Below are positions 15,693 through 22,192 of a stretch of DNA of 22,192 nucleotides, in pieces. Every line of letters starts with the position of its first letter. Position 1 is the first letter of the stretch. The DNA comes from an uncultured Clostridia bacterium. Its GTDB lineage: Bacteria; Bacillota; Clostridia; TANB77; CAG-508. The stretch spans positions 1 to 22,192 of the forward strand of contig CANQRO010000012.1 in NCBI GenBank assembly GCA_947626205.1, in the 5' to 3' direction. Below the pieces are notes generated by a model, which saw only the letters and a program-made list of their open reading frames with translations, was not told the origin of the DNA and did no database searches. Position numbers and translations under genes: made by a program.

Positions 15693-15845
15693 TTAAGTCT
15701 CTTCAAACATGTCTTTTCCTACACCACATAATGGGCATACCCAATTATCTGGTAAATCTTCAAATGGTGTTCCTGGAGCTATTCCATTATCAGGATCTCC
15801 GATTTCTGGATTATATTCATATCCACAAGCTGAACAACGATACAT
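15693..15845 (-). CDS. Rubredoxin, nested in-frame start inside the TagO-like fusion
   Basis: A complete 50-aa rubredoxin beginning with its own ATG at 15845-15843. The iron-binding cysteines are C4-x-x-C7 and C37-x-x-C40, with the standard YEYNPEIGDPDNGIAPGTPF and LPDNWVCPLC segments. Rubredoxins are one-iron electron carriers, in anaerobes often serving reactive-oxygen or nitric-oxide reduction. A strong AAAAGGAGGGG (GGAGG at 15860-15856) stands 10 bases before this ATG, in the linker of the longer reading frame. Free rubredoxin can therefore be made by internal initiation besides the fusion. No rubredoxin reductase, rubrerythrin or flavodiiron gene is adjacent. Confidence 0.75.
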   Translation of the reverse strand: MYRCSACGYEYNPEIGDPDNGIAPGTPFEDLPDNWVCPLCGVGKDMFEET

Positions 15846-16934
15846 TGCACATTCCCCTCCTTTTATTTTTAATATATTTTTATAGCCTAATGCAATAACT
15901 GCTACTACAATTAATGCAAAGGATAATGCTTTCCATATGCCACTTTCTAACAGTACAATCGCAAACATTCCCAATGTTGCAGTAATTCCATACATAATTA
16001 ATACCGCTTCTCTTTGAGTAAAACCATGTTTTAACATTTTATGATGAAGATGTCCTTTATCTGGCATTACTACTGCCTTCAAAGATTTTCCCTTTATAAT
16101 TCTTCTTACAATTGCAAATAAAGTATCAAAAACTGGTAGAGCAAGAACTATCAATGGTGCAACAATAACAATTGCTGTATACGTTTTTGCAACTCCTAAA
16201 ATTGAAATTACTGCCAACGAATATCCTAAAAAGTTTGATCCCGTATCTCCTATAAAAGTTTTTGCCGGATTAAAATTAAAAGGTAAAAAACCTGTTAATG
16301 CACCAGCAAGTGCTGTAATCATAATAATTGCAATTAGAGGAGAATCATTTAAAGAAAATATAATTAGTAAAGACAAACATGATATAAGTGAAATTCCTGA
16401 AGATAATCCATCTAATCCATCAATTAAATTGATAGCATTTGTAATTCCTACAATCCATCCTAATGTTAAAATAATAGAAAATATATCATTTAATTCTGCA
16501 ACTTGTTCTCCCATAAGAAAAGGAATATTAATATGTTCAATAACGATTCCACTTCTTACAACAATTATTGCTGCAATTATTTGCGCTAATAGTTTTACTA
16601 AAGCAGGTACTCCTTTTACATCATCTATAAAACAAACAATGCTTATTACAAGTGCTCCTAAAAAGAAACCTATTAATTTTATGCTATATTGATCAGTACT
16701 TAATGAGAATGTTTTTTCTATTCCCATTATCAGAATTAAATATATAAATGATACTAAAAAACCTATAATAACAGCAATTCCACCCAAACGTGGCATAGAT
16801 TTTTTATTAATTCTTCTTTCATCATTTGGTAGATCTAGTGCTCCTACTTTTTTTGCAATTCGAATTGTATATGGTGTTATAACAAATGTTGTAATAAATG
16901 CTAGTAAGAATGCAATTGCAATATCTCCCCACAT
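15693..16934 (-). CDS. TagO/WecA-like undecaprenyl-phosphate sugar-1-phosphate transferase fused in frame to rubredoxin
   Basis: A 413-aa protein. Residues 1-355 are a polytopic (about 11-helix) family 4 prenyl-phosphate sugar transferase: LPRLGGIA-type SMPRLGG (46-52), FIDD (102-105, Mg site), NAINLIDGLDGL (166-177), FIGDTGSNFLGY (227-238) and HLHH (295-298), the last favouring WecA/TagO over MraY. Such enzymes start wall teichoic acid or surface polysaccharide by placing GlcNAc-1-P on undecaprenyl phosphate. The last helix ends near 352 and, after KIKGGECA, residues 364-413 are a full rubredoxin with C367, C370, C400 and C403. No stop separates them. The ATG at 16934 follows GAGGAGG by 6 bases. 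Sequencing or base-change loss of a stop is possible. Confidence 0.88.
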   Translation of the reverse strand: MWGDIAIAFLLAFITTFVITPYTIRIAKKVGALDLPNDERRINKKSMPRLGGIAVIIGFLVSFIYLILIMGIEKTFSLSTDQYSIKLIGFFLGALVISIVCFIDDVKGVPALVKLLAQIIAAIIVVRSGIVIEHINIPFLMGEQVAELNDIFSIILTLGWIVGITNAINLIDGLDGLSSGISLISCLSLLIIFSLNDSPLIAIIMITALAGALTGFLPFNFNPAKTFIGDTGSNFLGYSLAVISILGVAKTYTAIVIVAPLIVLALPVFDTLFAIVRRIIKGKSLKAVVMPDKGHLHHKMLKHGFTQREAVLIMYGITATLGMFAIVLLESGIWKALSFALIVVAVIALGYKNILKIKGGECAMYRCSACGYEYNPEIGDPDNGIAPGTPFEDLPDNWVCPLCGVGKDMFEET

Positions 16935-16962
16935 ATTATGCCTCCTCAAACTTTCTGTTAAC

Positions 16963-16991
16963 AATATACCACACTGATTGTCATATTACAA
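16963..16991 (-). promoter_or_regulatory. Promoter of the tagO-like/rubredoxin gene, extended -10
   Basis: Minus strand TTGTAA (16991-16986), 17 bases, TATATT (16968-16963) preceded by TGG (extended -10). It lies about 28 bases before the ATG and overlaps the divergent ylbJ promoter. Confidence 0.6.
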
Positions 16992-17008
16992 TATTTTTTT
17001 CATATATA
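16980..17008 (+). promoter_or_regulatory. Possible sigma-E promoter of ylbJ
   Basis: GTCATATT (16980-16987), 13 bases, CATATATA (17001-17008), close to the mother-cell sigma-E pattern (ATA in the -35, CATA in the -10), though spacing is about one base short. ylbJ belongs to the sigma-E regulon in B. subtilis. Confidence 0.5.
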
Positions 17009-17034
17009 TTAGTAATTTCATAGGAGGATGAAGC

Positions 17035-18222
17035 ATGAAAACAAAATTTAACTTTATTACTTTTCACATAAGAAAAGCGATTTTGCCAGCTTTATTTATA
17101 TTATTTACAGTATTTCTTGTAATTTTTTCAAAAGAAAATTTTACTGCTACTAAAAATGGATTGGCACTTTGGTTTAATTCTGTTGTTCCTTCTTTGCTTC
17201 CCTTTTTCATAGCAACAGAACTTTTAAGCCATACAAGTATTATTTCCTCAATTGGCAATTTTTTAGATTGTTTTATGAAACCCATATTTAATGTCCCCGG
17301 CATTGGTGCATATGCACTCATTATGGGAATTATAAGCGGATATCCGATTGGTGCTAAAATTGTAACGGAATTTCGTAATAATAATCTTTGTACTAAAGCA
17401 GAATGTGAACGTTTACTAGCGTTTACTAACAATTCCGGTCCACTTTTTATTATTGCAACAGTTGGAATTAGTTTATTTGGAAATGTAGAAATTGGTATTT
17501 TATTATTTCTTGCTCATTTTCTAGGTAGCATAAGCGTAGGATTATTATTTAGATTTTGGAAAATGAAGGATGTTGAAACCTTACCTGTTTCAAGCTATAG
17601 AAAGAATAGCATAAATTCTGTAACTTTTTCTAATTTAGGTGAAGTTCTTACTAATAGTATTTTAAATTCTATACATAGCGTAGTATTAATCGGCGGTTTT
17701 GTTGTATTATTCTCAGTTATAATAAATATTCTAAATAATATTGGCTTTTTTTATTACTTTTCATACTTACTATCACCTATTTTAAACGAATTTGGATTAA
17801 GTAATAGTTTTTCTACTGCTATACTATCTGGTATTATTGAAGTAACAAATGGAATAAACTTAATAAGTCAAATTCCTATGAAAGCAATTTCTACTAATTT
17901 AATTATTACCTCTTTTTTATTAGGTTTTGGTGGAATTAGTATTTTTTTACAGGTATTAAGTATTACTTCAAAATCAGATTTGTCCATAAAAGCTTATTTT
18001 ATTGGTAAATTATTACATGGTACAATTTCAGCAGTTTTAACATATGTATTTATAAAGTTTTTCCCTATATTTCAGTTTGATATAATACCAACATTTTTCA
18101 ATACTTCTAACCATATAAACTCTATTGTCAATTGTTTTAATTTGCATAACTTATTAATTGGTTTAATTTTTTTAAGTATTATCGTTTTTTATGTTTCAAA
18201 AAAACATGCTAAACTTTCATAA
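17035..18222 (+). CDS. ylbJ: Sporulation integral membrane protein YlbJ
   Basis: A 395-aa membrane protein with about 8-10 hydrophobic segments. ALWFNSVVPSLLPFFIATELL (about 45-65), GIGAYALIMGIISGYPIGAKIV (about 91-112) and LLAFTNNSGPLFIIATVG (about 127-144) are highly characteristic of YlbJ, which carries nucleoside-transporter-gate-like repeats. In B. subtilis YlbJ is made in the mother cell under sigma-E and is needed for heat-resistant spores with normal cortex; its transport substrate is unknown. AGGAGG lies 7 bases before the ATG, and a sigma-E-like promoter is just upstream. It diverges from the tagO-like gene and is followed 87 bases later by a small protein gene. Confidence 0.92.
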   Translation: MKTKFNFITFHIRKAILPALFILFTVFLVIFSKENFTATKNGLALWFNSVVPSLLPFFIATELLSHTSIISSIGNFLDCFMKPIFNVPGIGAYALIMGIISGYPIGAKIVTEFRNNNLCTKAECERLLAFTNNSGPLFIIATVGISLFGNVEIGILLFLAHFLGSISVGLLFRFWKMKDVETLPVSSYRKNSINSVTFSNLGEVLTNSILNSIHSVVLIGGFVVLFSVIINILNNIGFFYYFSYLLSPILNEFGLSNSFSTAILSGIIEVTNGINLISQIPMKAISTNLIITSFLLGFGGISIFLQVLSITSKSDLSIKAYFIGKLLHGTISAVLTYVFIKFFPIFQFDIIPTFFNTSNHINSIVNCFNLHNLLIGLIFLSIIVFYVSKKHAKLS

Positions 18223-18309
18223 TATTTATAATTACAAATTTTAAAATTTATTTGTTTTCACATATTTTTTAATTTACAGAATAATATATATTATTAAAGG
18301 AGGCTTAAA

Positions 18310-18546
18310 ATGGAAAGAAATAATGATTATAATTCTTATTCACCATTTGATAATATGACTTTTAATCCGAATATTCCTAATGATTCAATGTACCAAGATC
18401 CTATGTTTAACCCTATGATACAGTATGAACAAGCATATATGTATTATAGGTATCTTGCTCAACAAATGGACTATAAAATAAAATGTAAAGAATACGATAA
18501 ACTCTGTGGAGTTAAAGATCAACAAAAAGAAAGAAGAGTTGAATAA
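18310..18546 (+). CDS. 78-aa Tyr/Asn/Pro-rich protein downstream of ylbJ, unknown
   Basis: Not recognised. The N-terminal half is rich in N, P, D, M and Y (DNMTFNPNIPNDSMYQDPMF), resembling low-complexity spore-coat or coat-associated peptides. The C-terminal half is helical and charged (QAYMYYRYLAQQMDYKIKCKEYDKL) with two cysteines. It has no signal peptide or membrane span. An excellent AAAGGAGG (18296-18303) 6 bases before the ATG supports a real, well-translated gene. It follows ylbJ on the same strand, so it may be expressed during sporulation, but that is inference from context and composition. Its stop codon lies in the loop of the downstream terminator hairpin. Confidence 0.7.
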   Translation: MERNNDYNSYSPFDNMTFNPNIPNDSMYQDPMFNPMIQYEQAYMYYRYLAQQMDYKIKCKEYDKLCGVKDQQKERRVE

Positions 18547-18562
18547 ACACTTCTTTCTTTTT
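18524..18562. terminator. Bidirectional terminator overlapping the 3' end of the 78-aa gene
   Basis: AAAAAGAAAGAAG (18524-18536) and CTTCTTTCTTTTT (18550-18562) form a perfect 13-bp stem; its 13-base loop holds the TAA stop. It also lies just after the pdp stop on the other strand and gives U-runs both ways. Confidence 0.7.
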
Positions 18563-18575
18563 ATATTATTATAGA

Positions 18576-19880
18576 TTATAAAATAACTTCTAAAATTGTT
18601 TCTGGTTTTTCTATTTTTTCATCTTGCACTTTATATATTTGTTCTAATTTTTGTACCGCTTCTTTTCCTTTTTGCATATCGTTTGCATGGATGTATGCAA
18701 CAATATCGCCTTTATTTATAAAATCTCCTACTTTATTTTTAAGAATAATACCTACGGATTCATCTATTTTATCTTCTTTTTTCTTTCTTCCAGCCCCTAA
18801 ATTACATGATAATATTCCTACTTCTTCTGCATTTATTTGGTATATATATCCGCTTTTATTTAAAATTACTGGTAATACAAATTCTGCTTTTTTAAATTTA
18901 TTTGTATCTTTTAGATAAGAAATATCTCCACCTTGCTTTTCTACCAATTCCACAAATTTTTTATATGCCTTTCCATTTATTATATTTTCCCAAAGTAATT
19001 TTTTATTTTCTTCTATATTGGTTTCAGGATTAGCTAATTTATACATATATGCACCTAATTCTAATACAACCTCGCGTACGTCATTTGGCATATTACCTTT
19101 TAATGAATTTATAGCTTCTATTACTTCTAAATTATTTCCTACAGCAAATCCCAATGGTTCTTCCATGTTTGTAATTACACATACTGTTTCTTTGTTAGCT
19201 AATTTTCCAATTTGTTTCATCATTTTAGATAAACTTTCTGCTTGCATTTTGTCTTTCATAAAAGCTCCACTTCCACAAGTTACATCTAACACAATTTTAT
19301 TAGCGCCTGCTGCAATCTTTTTACTCATTATACTAGAAGCAATAAGTGGGATACTTTCTGTACAAGCAATTGTATCTCTAAGAGCATATATTTTTTTATC
19401 AGCTGGAGCTAAATTCATTGTTTGCCCAATTAAACTAATTCCTATTTCTTTTATATTATTTATAAATTCTTCTATTTTAATTCCAGTGTTATATCCTGGA
19501 ATTGATTCCAATTTATCTATCGTACCTCCAGTAAATCCAAGCCCTCTTCCAGACATTTTAGCAACTATTATTCCTAATGAAGCAACAAGTGGCATTAAAA
19601 TTAGAGAAACTTTATCTCCTACTCCTCCTGTACTGTGTTTATCTACTATACATTCAGATAAAGTAGATAAATCTAATATCTCTCCAGAATTAGCCATTGC
19701 CAAAGTTAAATCTGTTATTTCTCTATTATTCATACCATTCAAATATATTGCCATTACAAGTGCTGAAGCCTGATAATCTGTTATATTTCCCTTTGTATAT
19801 TCATAAACAAAGTATTCTATTTCCTCTTTTGATAACTCTTTTTTATCTCTTTTTCTGCGAATTATATCTACTATATTCAT
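18576..19880 (-). CDS. pdp: Pyrimidine-nucleoside phosphorylase
   Basis: A 434-aa cytosolic salvage enzyme that splits thymidine, uridine or deoxyuridine with phosphate to base and (deoxy)ribose-1-phosphate. Phosphate and nucleoside-binding motifs: DKHSTGGVGDKVSL (about 79-92), KMSGRGLGFTGGTIDKLESIPG (about 107-128), IACTESIPLIASSIMSKK (about 170-187), with the typical C-terminal domain (GRKKKEDKID, VGDFINKGDIVAYIHA). Phe replaces the usual His in GRGLGHTGGT, as seen in other clostridial members. The ATG at 19880 is preferred because AAAGGTGA lies 6 bases upstream and gives the family length; an in-frame GTG three codons earlier overlaps that site. It follows rnhB closely (the site overlaps the rnhB stop). 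Thymidine phosphorylase (deoA) is the alternative name. Confidence 0.93.
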   Translation of the reverse strand: MNIVDIIRRKRDKKELSKEEIEYFVYEYTKGNITDYQASALVMAIYLNGMNNREITDLTLAMANSGEILDLSTLSECIVDKHSTGGVGDKVSLILMPLVASLGIIVAKMSGRGLGFTGGTIDKLESIPGYNTGIKIEEFINNIKEIGISLIGQTMNLAPADKKIYALRDTIACTESIPLIASSIMSKKIAAGANKIVLDVTCGSGAFMKDKMQAESLSKMMKQIGKLANKETVCVITNMEEPLGFAVGNNLEVIEAINSLKGNMPNDVREVVLELGAYMYKLANPETNIEENKKLLWENIINGKAYKKFVELVEKQGGDISYLKDTNKFKKAEFVLPVILNKSGYIYQINAEEVGILSCNLGAGRKKKEDKIDESVGIILKNKVGDFINKGDIVAYIHANDMQKGKEAVQKLEQIYKVQDEKIEKPETILEVIL

Positions 19881-19891
19881 TTTAATCACCT

Positions 19892-20524
19892 TTAAACTAA
19901 TTTTCCAGTAAAACTTCTTCTATGAATTGAACATAGTCCATATTTTTTAATTGCTTCAATATGGTACGCTGTTCCATATCCTTTATGCTTTTCAAATCCA
20001 TATTCTGGGTAAATTTTATCGTATTCTCTCATAATTCTATCCCTTGTTACTTTTGCAATTATAGATGCTGCAGATATAGAATATGCAAGTGCATCTCCCT
20101 TTATAATTGATTTATATGGAATACCTAGTGTATCAATATCTTTTAACGCATCTACTAAAATAAGTTCAGGCTTTATTTTAAGCTCTTTTAACGAGTTCGT
20201 AAGTCCTTCTTTTGTAGCATTTAATATGTTAATTCTATCAATTTCTTTATGATCTATTATGCCAACTCCAACACTTATTGCTTCATTCATAATGATTTCA
20301 TATATCTCTTCTCTTCGTTTTTCTGATACTTTTTTAGAATCGTTTACTCCCTCTATCATAGAATTACGTGGCATTATTACACTTGCAACAACTACTGGTC
20401 CAGCAAGTGGTCCTCTTCCAGCTTCATCTATACCAGCTATATATTTAATTTTAGGATTTGATATATATATTTCTTCTTCTATTTGCTTTAGTTTTATTAA
20501 TCTATTTTGTTCTTTTTCTTTCAT
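19892..20524 (-). CDS. rnhB: Ribonuclease HII
   Basis: A 210-aa enzyme cutting RNA in RNA-DNA hybrids, including single ribonucleotides in DNA. The active-site acids are visible: D33 and E34 in AGIDEAGRGPLAGPVV, D125 in LVDAL and D144 in KGDALAYSISAASIIAKVTRDR. NDSKKVSEKRRE (61-72) and the closing YGFEKHKGYGTAYH and HRRSF are also typical. A short basic N-terminal extension of about 25 residues precedes the core. AAGGAA stands about 11 bases before the ATG. It lies 24 bases after the pilin-like gene and immediately before pdp, so the three probably share the promoter at 21055-21083. Confidence 0.96.
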   Translation of the reverse strand: MKEKEQNRLIKLKQIEEEIYISNPKIKYIAGIDEAGRGPLAGPVVVASVIMPRNSMIEGVNDSKKVSEKRREEIYEIIMNEAISVGVGIIDHKEIDRINILNATKEGLTNSLKELKIKPELILVDALKDIDTLGIPYKSIIKGDALAYSISAASIIAKVTRDRIMREYDKIYPEYGFEKHKGYGTAYHIEAIKKYGLCSIHRRSFTGKLV

Positions 20525-20548
20525 TTTAAATTTCGTTCCTTGCTTATG

Positions 20549-21019
20549 TTATTCAATAACTAAATTTTTGGTTTCAGATAATTTATAATATATAGTATCA
20601 TTTAATTTAAAACCACTTACGTAAATTATTTCATCTGTTTCATAATTTACAACATATCCATCTTCAATTTTAATTTTTTCTAATCCCATAAAATTTAAAT
20701 CATTTTGCGATAGCAAATAATAATTTTCTTTATCATCTATAATTTGTTTCTCGCAAAGTTCGTTTATTTTAGCATTATCTGTAATTTCTGTTATTTTCCT
20801 TCCTTTATAATTTGAAGTATCATTATTAAATTTTGCTTGTTCTGCAATAGTTTTGGTTTTGGCTTGTATCAATAACATATTCGTATTGATATTTTGTAAA
20901 TTAGTTTTATTTATTATGCTACTACCTATGTTTAATGTTACTGTACCTAATATAGCTAAAATTATTACTGTTATAACTAATGCTACGATAGTGATTCCTT
21001 TTTCATTTGCAATTTTCAT
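20549..21019 (-). CDS. Orphan type IV pilin-like protein (prepilin N-terminal segment)
   Basis: A 156-aa secreted or membrane-held protein. Its N-terminus MKIANEKG|ITIVALVITVIILAIL has the short basic leader, the G8|I9 prepilin-peptidase site and the hydrophobic helix (about 9-31) of class III-like type IV pilins and pseudopilins. The usual Glu at mature position 5 is Ala13 here, so assembly into a canonical pilus is doubtful. The C-terminal region (about 60-156) is hydrophilic and resembles no motif I know. No pilT/pilB, peptidase or other pilin gene is in the window. AGGAG lies before the ATG. It heads an apparent operon with rnhB and pdp. Confidence 0.7.
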   Translation of the reverse strand: MKIANEKGITIVALVITVIILAILGTVTLNIGSSIINKTNLQNINTNMLLIQAKTKTIAEQAKFNNDTSNYKGRKITEITDNAKINELCEKQIIDDKENYYLLSQNDLNFMGLEKIKIEDGYVVNYETDEIIYVSGFKLNDTIYYKLSETKNLVIE

Positions 21020-21054
21020 ATATTTTTACTCCTATTTCTAAAATTTATATTTAC

Positions 21055-21083
21055 ATTATATATATTAAATGGTATTATTTCAA
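21055..21083 (-). promoter_or_regulatory. Sigma-A-type promoter of the pilin-like/rnhB/pdp unit
   Basis: Minus strand TTGAAA (21083-21078), 17 bases, TATAAT (21060-21055), about 35 bases before the ATG. Confidence 0.7.
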
Positions 21084-21097
21084 TAATATCATAATTA

Positions 21098-21145
21098 TTT
21101 TCATATTTTTTTCACAAAGTGTTCACAAATATATTGTATTATAAT
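21098..21145 (+). promoter_or_regulatory. Activator-type promoter of htrA with three octamers at 11-bp spacing
   Basis: TATAAT at 21140-21145 has no recognisable -35 box (AAGTGT at the expected place). Three related octamers, TTTTCATA (21098-21105), TTTTCACA (21109-21116) and TGTTCACA (21120-21127), begin exactly 11 bases apart. This is the arrangement expected for an OmpR-family response regulator such as CssR, which controls htrA genes in B. subtilis. Confidence 0.55.
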
Positions 21146-21191
21146 ACTTAAATTAGGAAATATTAAAAATATATTATTAGGAGGTTCTAAT

Positions 21192-22192
21192 ATGGAAAAT
21201 AAAGAAAGTAAAACATCATATCAAATTGTTGGTATGAATAATTCTGAAAGTGAAAAAAAGCAAAAAAGTAATGGTTTTGGAAAAACAGTTTTAATTCCAT
21301 TTTGTTCTGGAATTTTAGGTGCTGCACTTGTTATTGGTAGTTGTGTTTTTATTCCTAATGTTCGAAATTTCATTTCTAATATTAACACACCTGTAAGCAC
21401 TGTATCAGATTTACAAAGCCCAAATACCAATACTGCTACTACTTCTGATAGCCTAACTCAAATTGCTTTATCAAACTATTCTGATACTGGTATCAATGTA
21501 GCAAATAAAGTTCGTCCTTCTATTGTTGGTATTAAAGTAGAATATGAAGCAACTGCGTTATTTGGTAGAACGTCTACAGCTACTGCTGAGGGTTCTGGTA
21601 TTGTTATTACTGAAGATGGTTATATTTTAACAAATAATCATATCGTTAATTCTAGTTCTTCAAATTTATATTATGAAGTTGGAAAAGCAAATAAAGTAAG
21701 TGTTTATTTATATAATGATGAAACAGAGTATCCAGCAACAATTGTGGGTACAGACGAACAAACAGATCTTGCAGTTATAAAAATAGATAAAACTGGATTA
21801 GTAGCTGCAGAATTAGGAGATTCTGATAAAGTTCAAGTTGGAGAATTTTCAATGGCAATTGGAAATCCTTTAGGAATGCAAAGTAGCGTAACTGGTGGCT
21901 TAATTAGTGCTGTTAATAGAAAAGTTACAGATTCAGATGGAAAAACTTTTACATTAATCCAAACAGATGCTGCTATTAATGAAGGAAATAGTGGTGGTGC
22001 TTTAGTAAATGCAGATGGAAAAGTTATTGGTATAAATACATTAAAACTTTCTGGAACTGGAATTGAAGGTATGGGATTTGCAATTCCTATAAATTCTACA
22101 AAGGAAATTTATCAGCAATTAATTCAATACAACAAAGTAAAACGTCCATATATAGGAATTACAGGTTTAGATTTAGACCAAAAAACTGCTGA
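21192..22192 (+). CDS. htrA: HtrA/DegP-family trypsin-like serine protease, cut at window end
   Basis: The first 333 codons are inside the window; the frame is open to the right edge. Domains: cytoplasmic leader (1-30), one membrane helix (about 32-54) placing the rest outside, a Ser/Thr/Asn-rich linker (about 60-100), then the protease domain with the full triad H150 (TNNHIVN), D192 (EQTDLAVIKID) and S267 (NEGNSGGALVN). The PDZ domain begins near YIGITG (320) and is cut off. HtrA enzymes degrade misfolded envelope and secreted proteins. AGGAGG stands 7 bases before the ATG. The upstream region lacks a -35 box but has three phased octamers, suggesting stress-induced control by a two-component system. 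Confidence 0.95.
   Translation, partial: MENKESKTSYQIVGMNNSESEKKQKSNGFGKTVLIPFCSGILGAALVIGSCVFIPNVRNFISNINTPVSTVSDLQSPNTNTATTSDSLTQIALSNYSDTGINVANKVRPSIVGIKVEYEATALFGRTSTATAEGSGIVITEDGYILTNNHIVNSSSSNLYYEVGKANKVSVYLYNDETEYPATIVGTDEQTDLAVIKIDKTGLVAAELGDSDKVQVGEFSMAIGNPLGMQSSVTGGLISAVNRKVTDSDGKTFTLIQTDAAINEGNSGGALVNADGKVIGINTLKLSGTGIEGMGFAIPINSTKEIYQQLIQYNKVKRPYIGITGLDLDQKTA

Noticed and set aside
15693..16934. Reading the C-terminal rubredoxin as a frameshifted or unrelated cysteine tail
   Set aside because: All four iron cysteines, the GDPDNG and DNWVCPLC segments and the normal rubredoxin end are present in the same frame with no internal stop, so it is a complete domain.
19018..19773. Long (251-codon) plus-strand open frame opposite pdp
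   Set aside because: It is antisense to a clear, motif-complete pyrimidine-nucleoside phosphorylase, begins with TTG without a ribosome binding site, and its product is a hydrophobic low-complexity shadow of that gene.
1..22192. CRISPR array, tRNA, rRNA, insertion sequence or prophage genes
   Set aside because: No regularly spaced repeats, cloverleaf-like genes, transposase or integrase motifs were seen on reading both strands.

Overview
The window is about 22 kb of very AT-rich DNA with low-GC Gram-positive features: strong AGGAGG-type ribosome binding sites, TTGACA/TATAAT promoters and U-tailed hairpins. Several genes belong to endospore formers (yqfC, yqfD, pdaA, ylbJ). This points to a spore-forming or ancestrally spore-forming member of the Clostridia, probably an uncultured gut-type lineage; the lineage is inference. 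It is core chromosome: I see no transposase, integrase, phage gene, tRNA, rRNA or CRISPR array, and no gene-free stretch over 300 bases.

Layout. (1) 1-1609: a cut-off yqeG phosphatase (-) diverges from an MFS transporter (+). (2) 1610-1801: palindromic intergenic DNA and a terminator. (3) 7786-1802 (-): a sporulation/envelope cluster, pdaA, yqfC, yqfD, an unrecognised 404-aa gene, ybeY, a diacylglycerol kinase/PAP2-like fusion, and a DUF3048 lipid-anchored or membrane-anchored protein. The unknown gene sits where phoH usually lies. (4) 8058-8915 (+): a lone AgrC-like histidine kinase. (5) 12736-9005 (-): uvrC, a 68-aa membrane protein, a COG1092-type methyltransferase and an RluA-type pseudouridine synthase. 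uvrC is preceded by its own promoter and a highly structured leader RNA. (6) hpt (-) diverges from ppaC (+). (7) hslO (-). (8) A TagO/WecA-like sugar-phosphate transferase (-) whose reading frame continues into a complete rubredoxin, diverging from ylbJ (+), which is followed by a 78-aa protein. (9) 21019-18576 (-): an orphan type IV pilin-like protein, rnhB and pyrimidine-nucleoside phosphorylase. (10) A cut-off HtrA-type protease (+).

Themes. Spore and envelope maturation (pdaA, yqfCD, ylbJ, tagO-like, DUF3048, dgkA), RNA maturation (ybeY, rluA, methyltransferase, rnhB), nucleotide salvage (hpt, pdp, ppaC for pyrophosphate removal) and protein/DNA stress (htrA, hslO, uvrC). Convergent pairs share long bidirectional terminators, and divergent pairs share short promoter regions.

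Most notable: the TagO-rubredoxin read-through fusion, which keeps a full Shine-Dalgarno and start codon for free rubredoxin; three octamers spaced exactly 11 bp upstream of htrA; the uvrC leader; the unknown gene inside the yqfCD-ybeY locus; and a PAP2-like domain lacking its catalytic histidines. Start sites given here were often moved downstream of the longest possible frame because promoter or ribosome-binding sequences exclude the earlier start.
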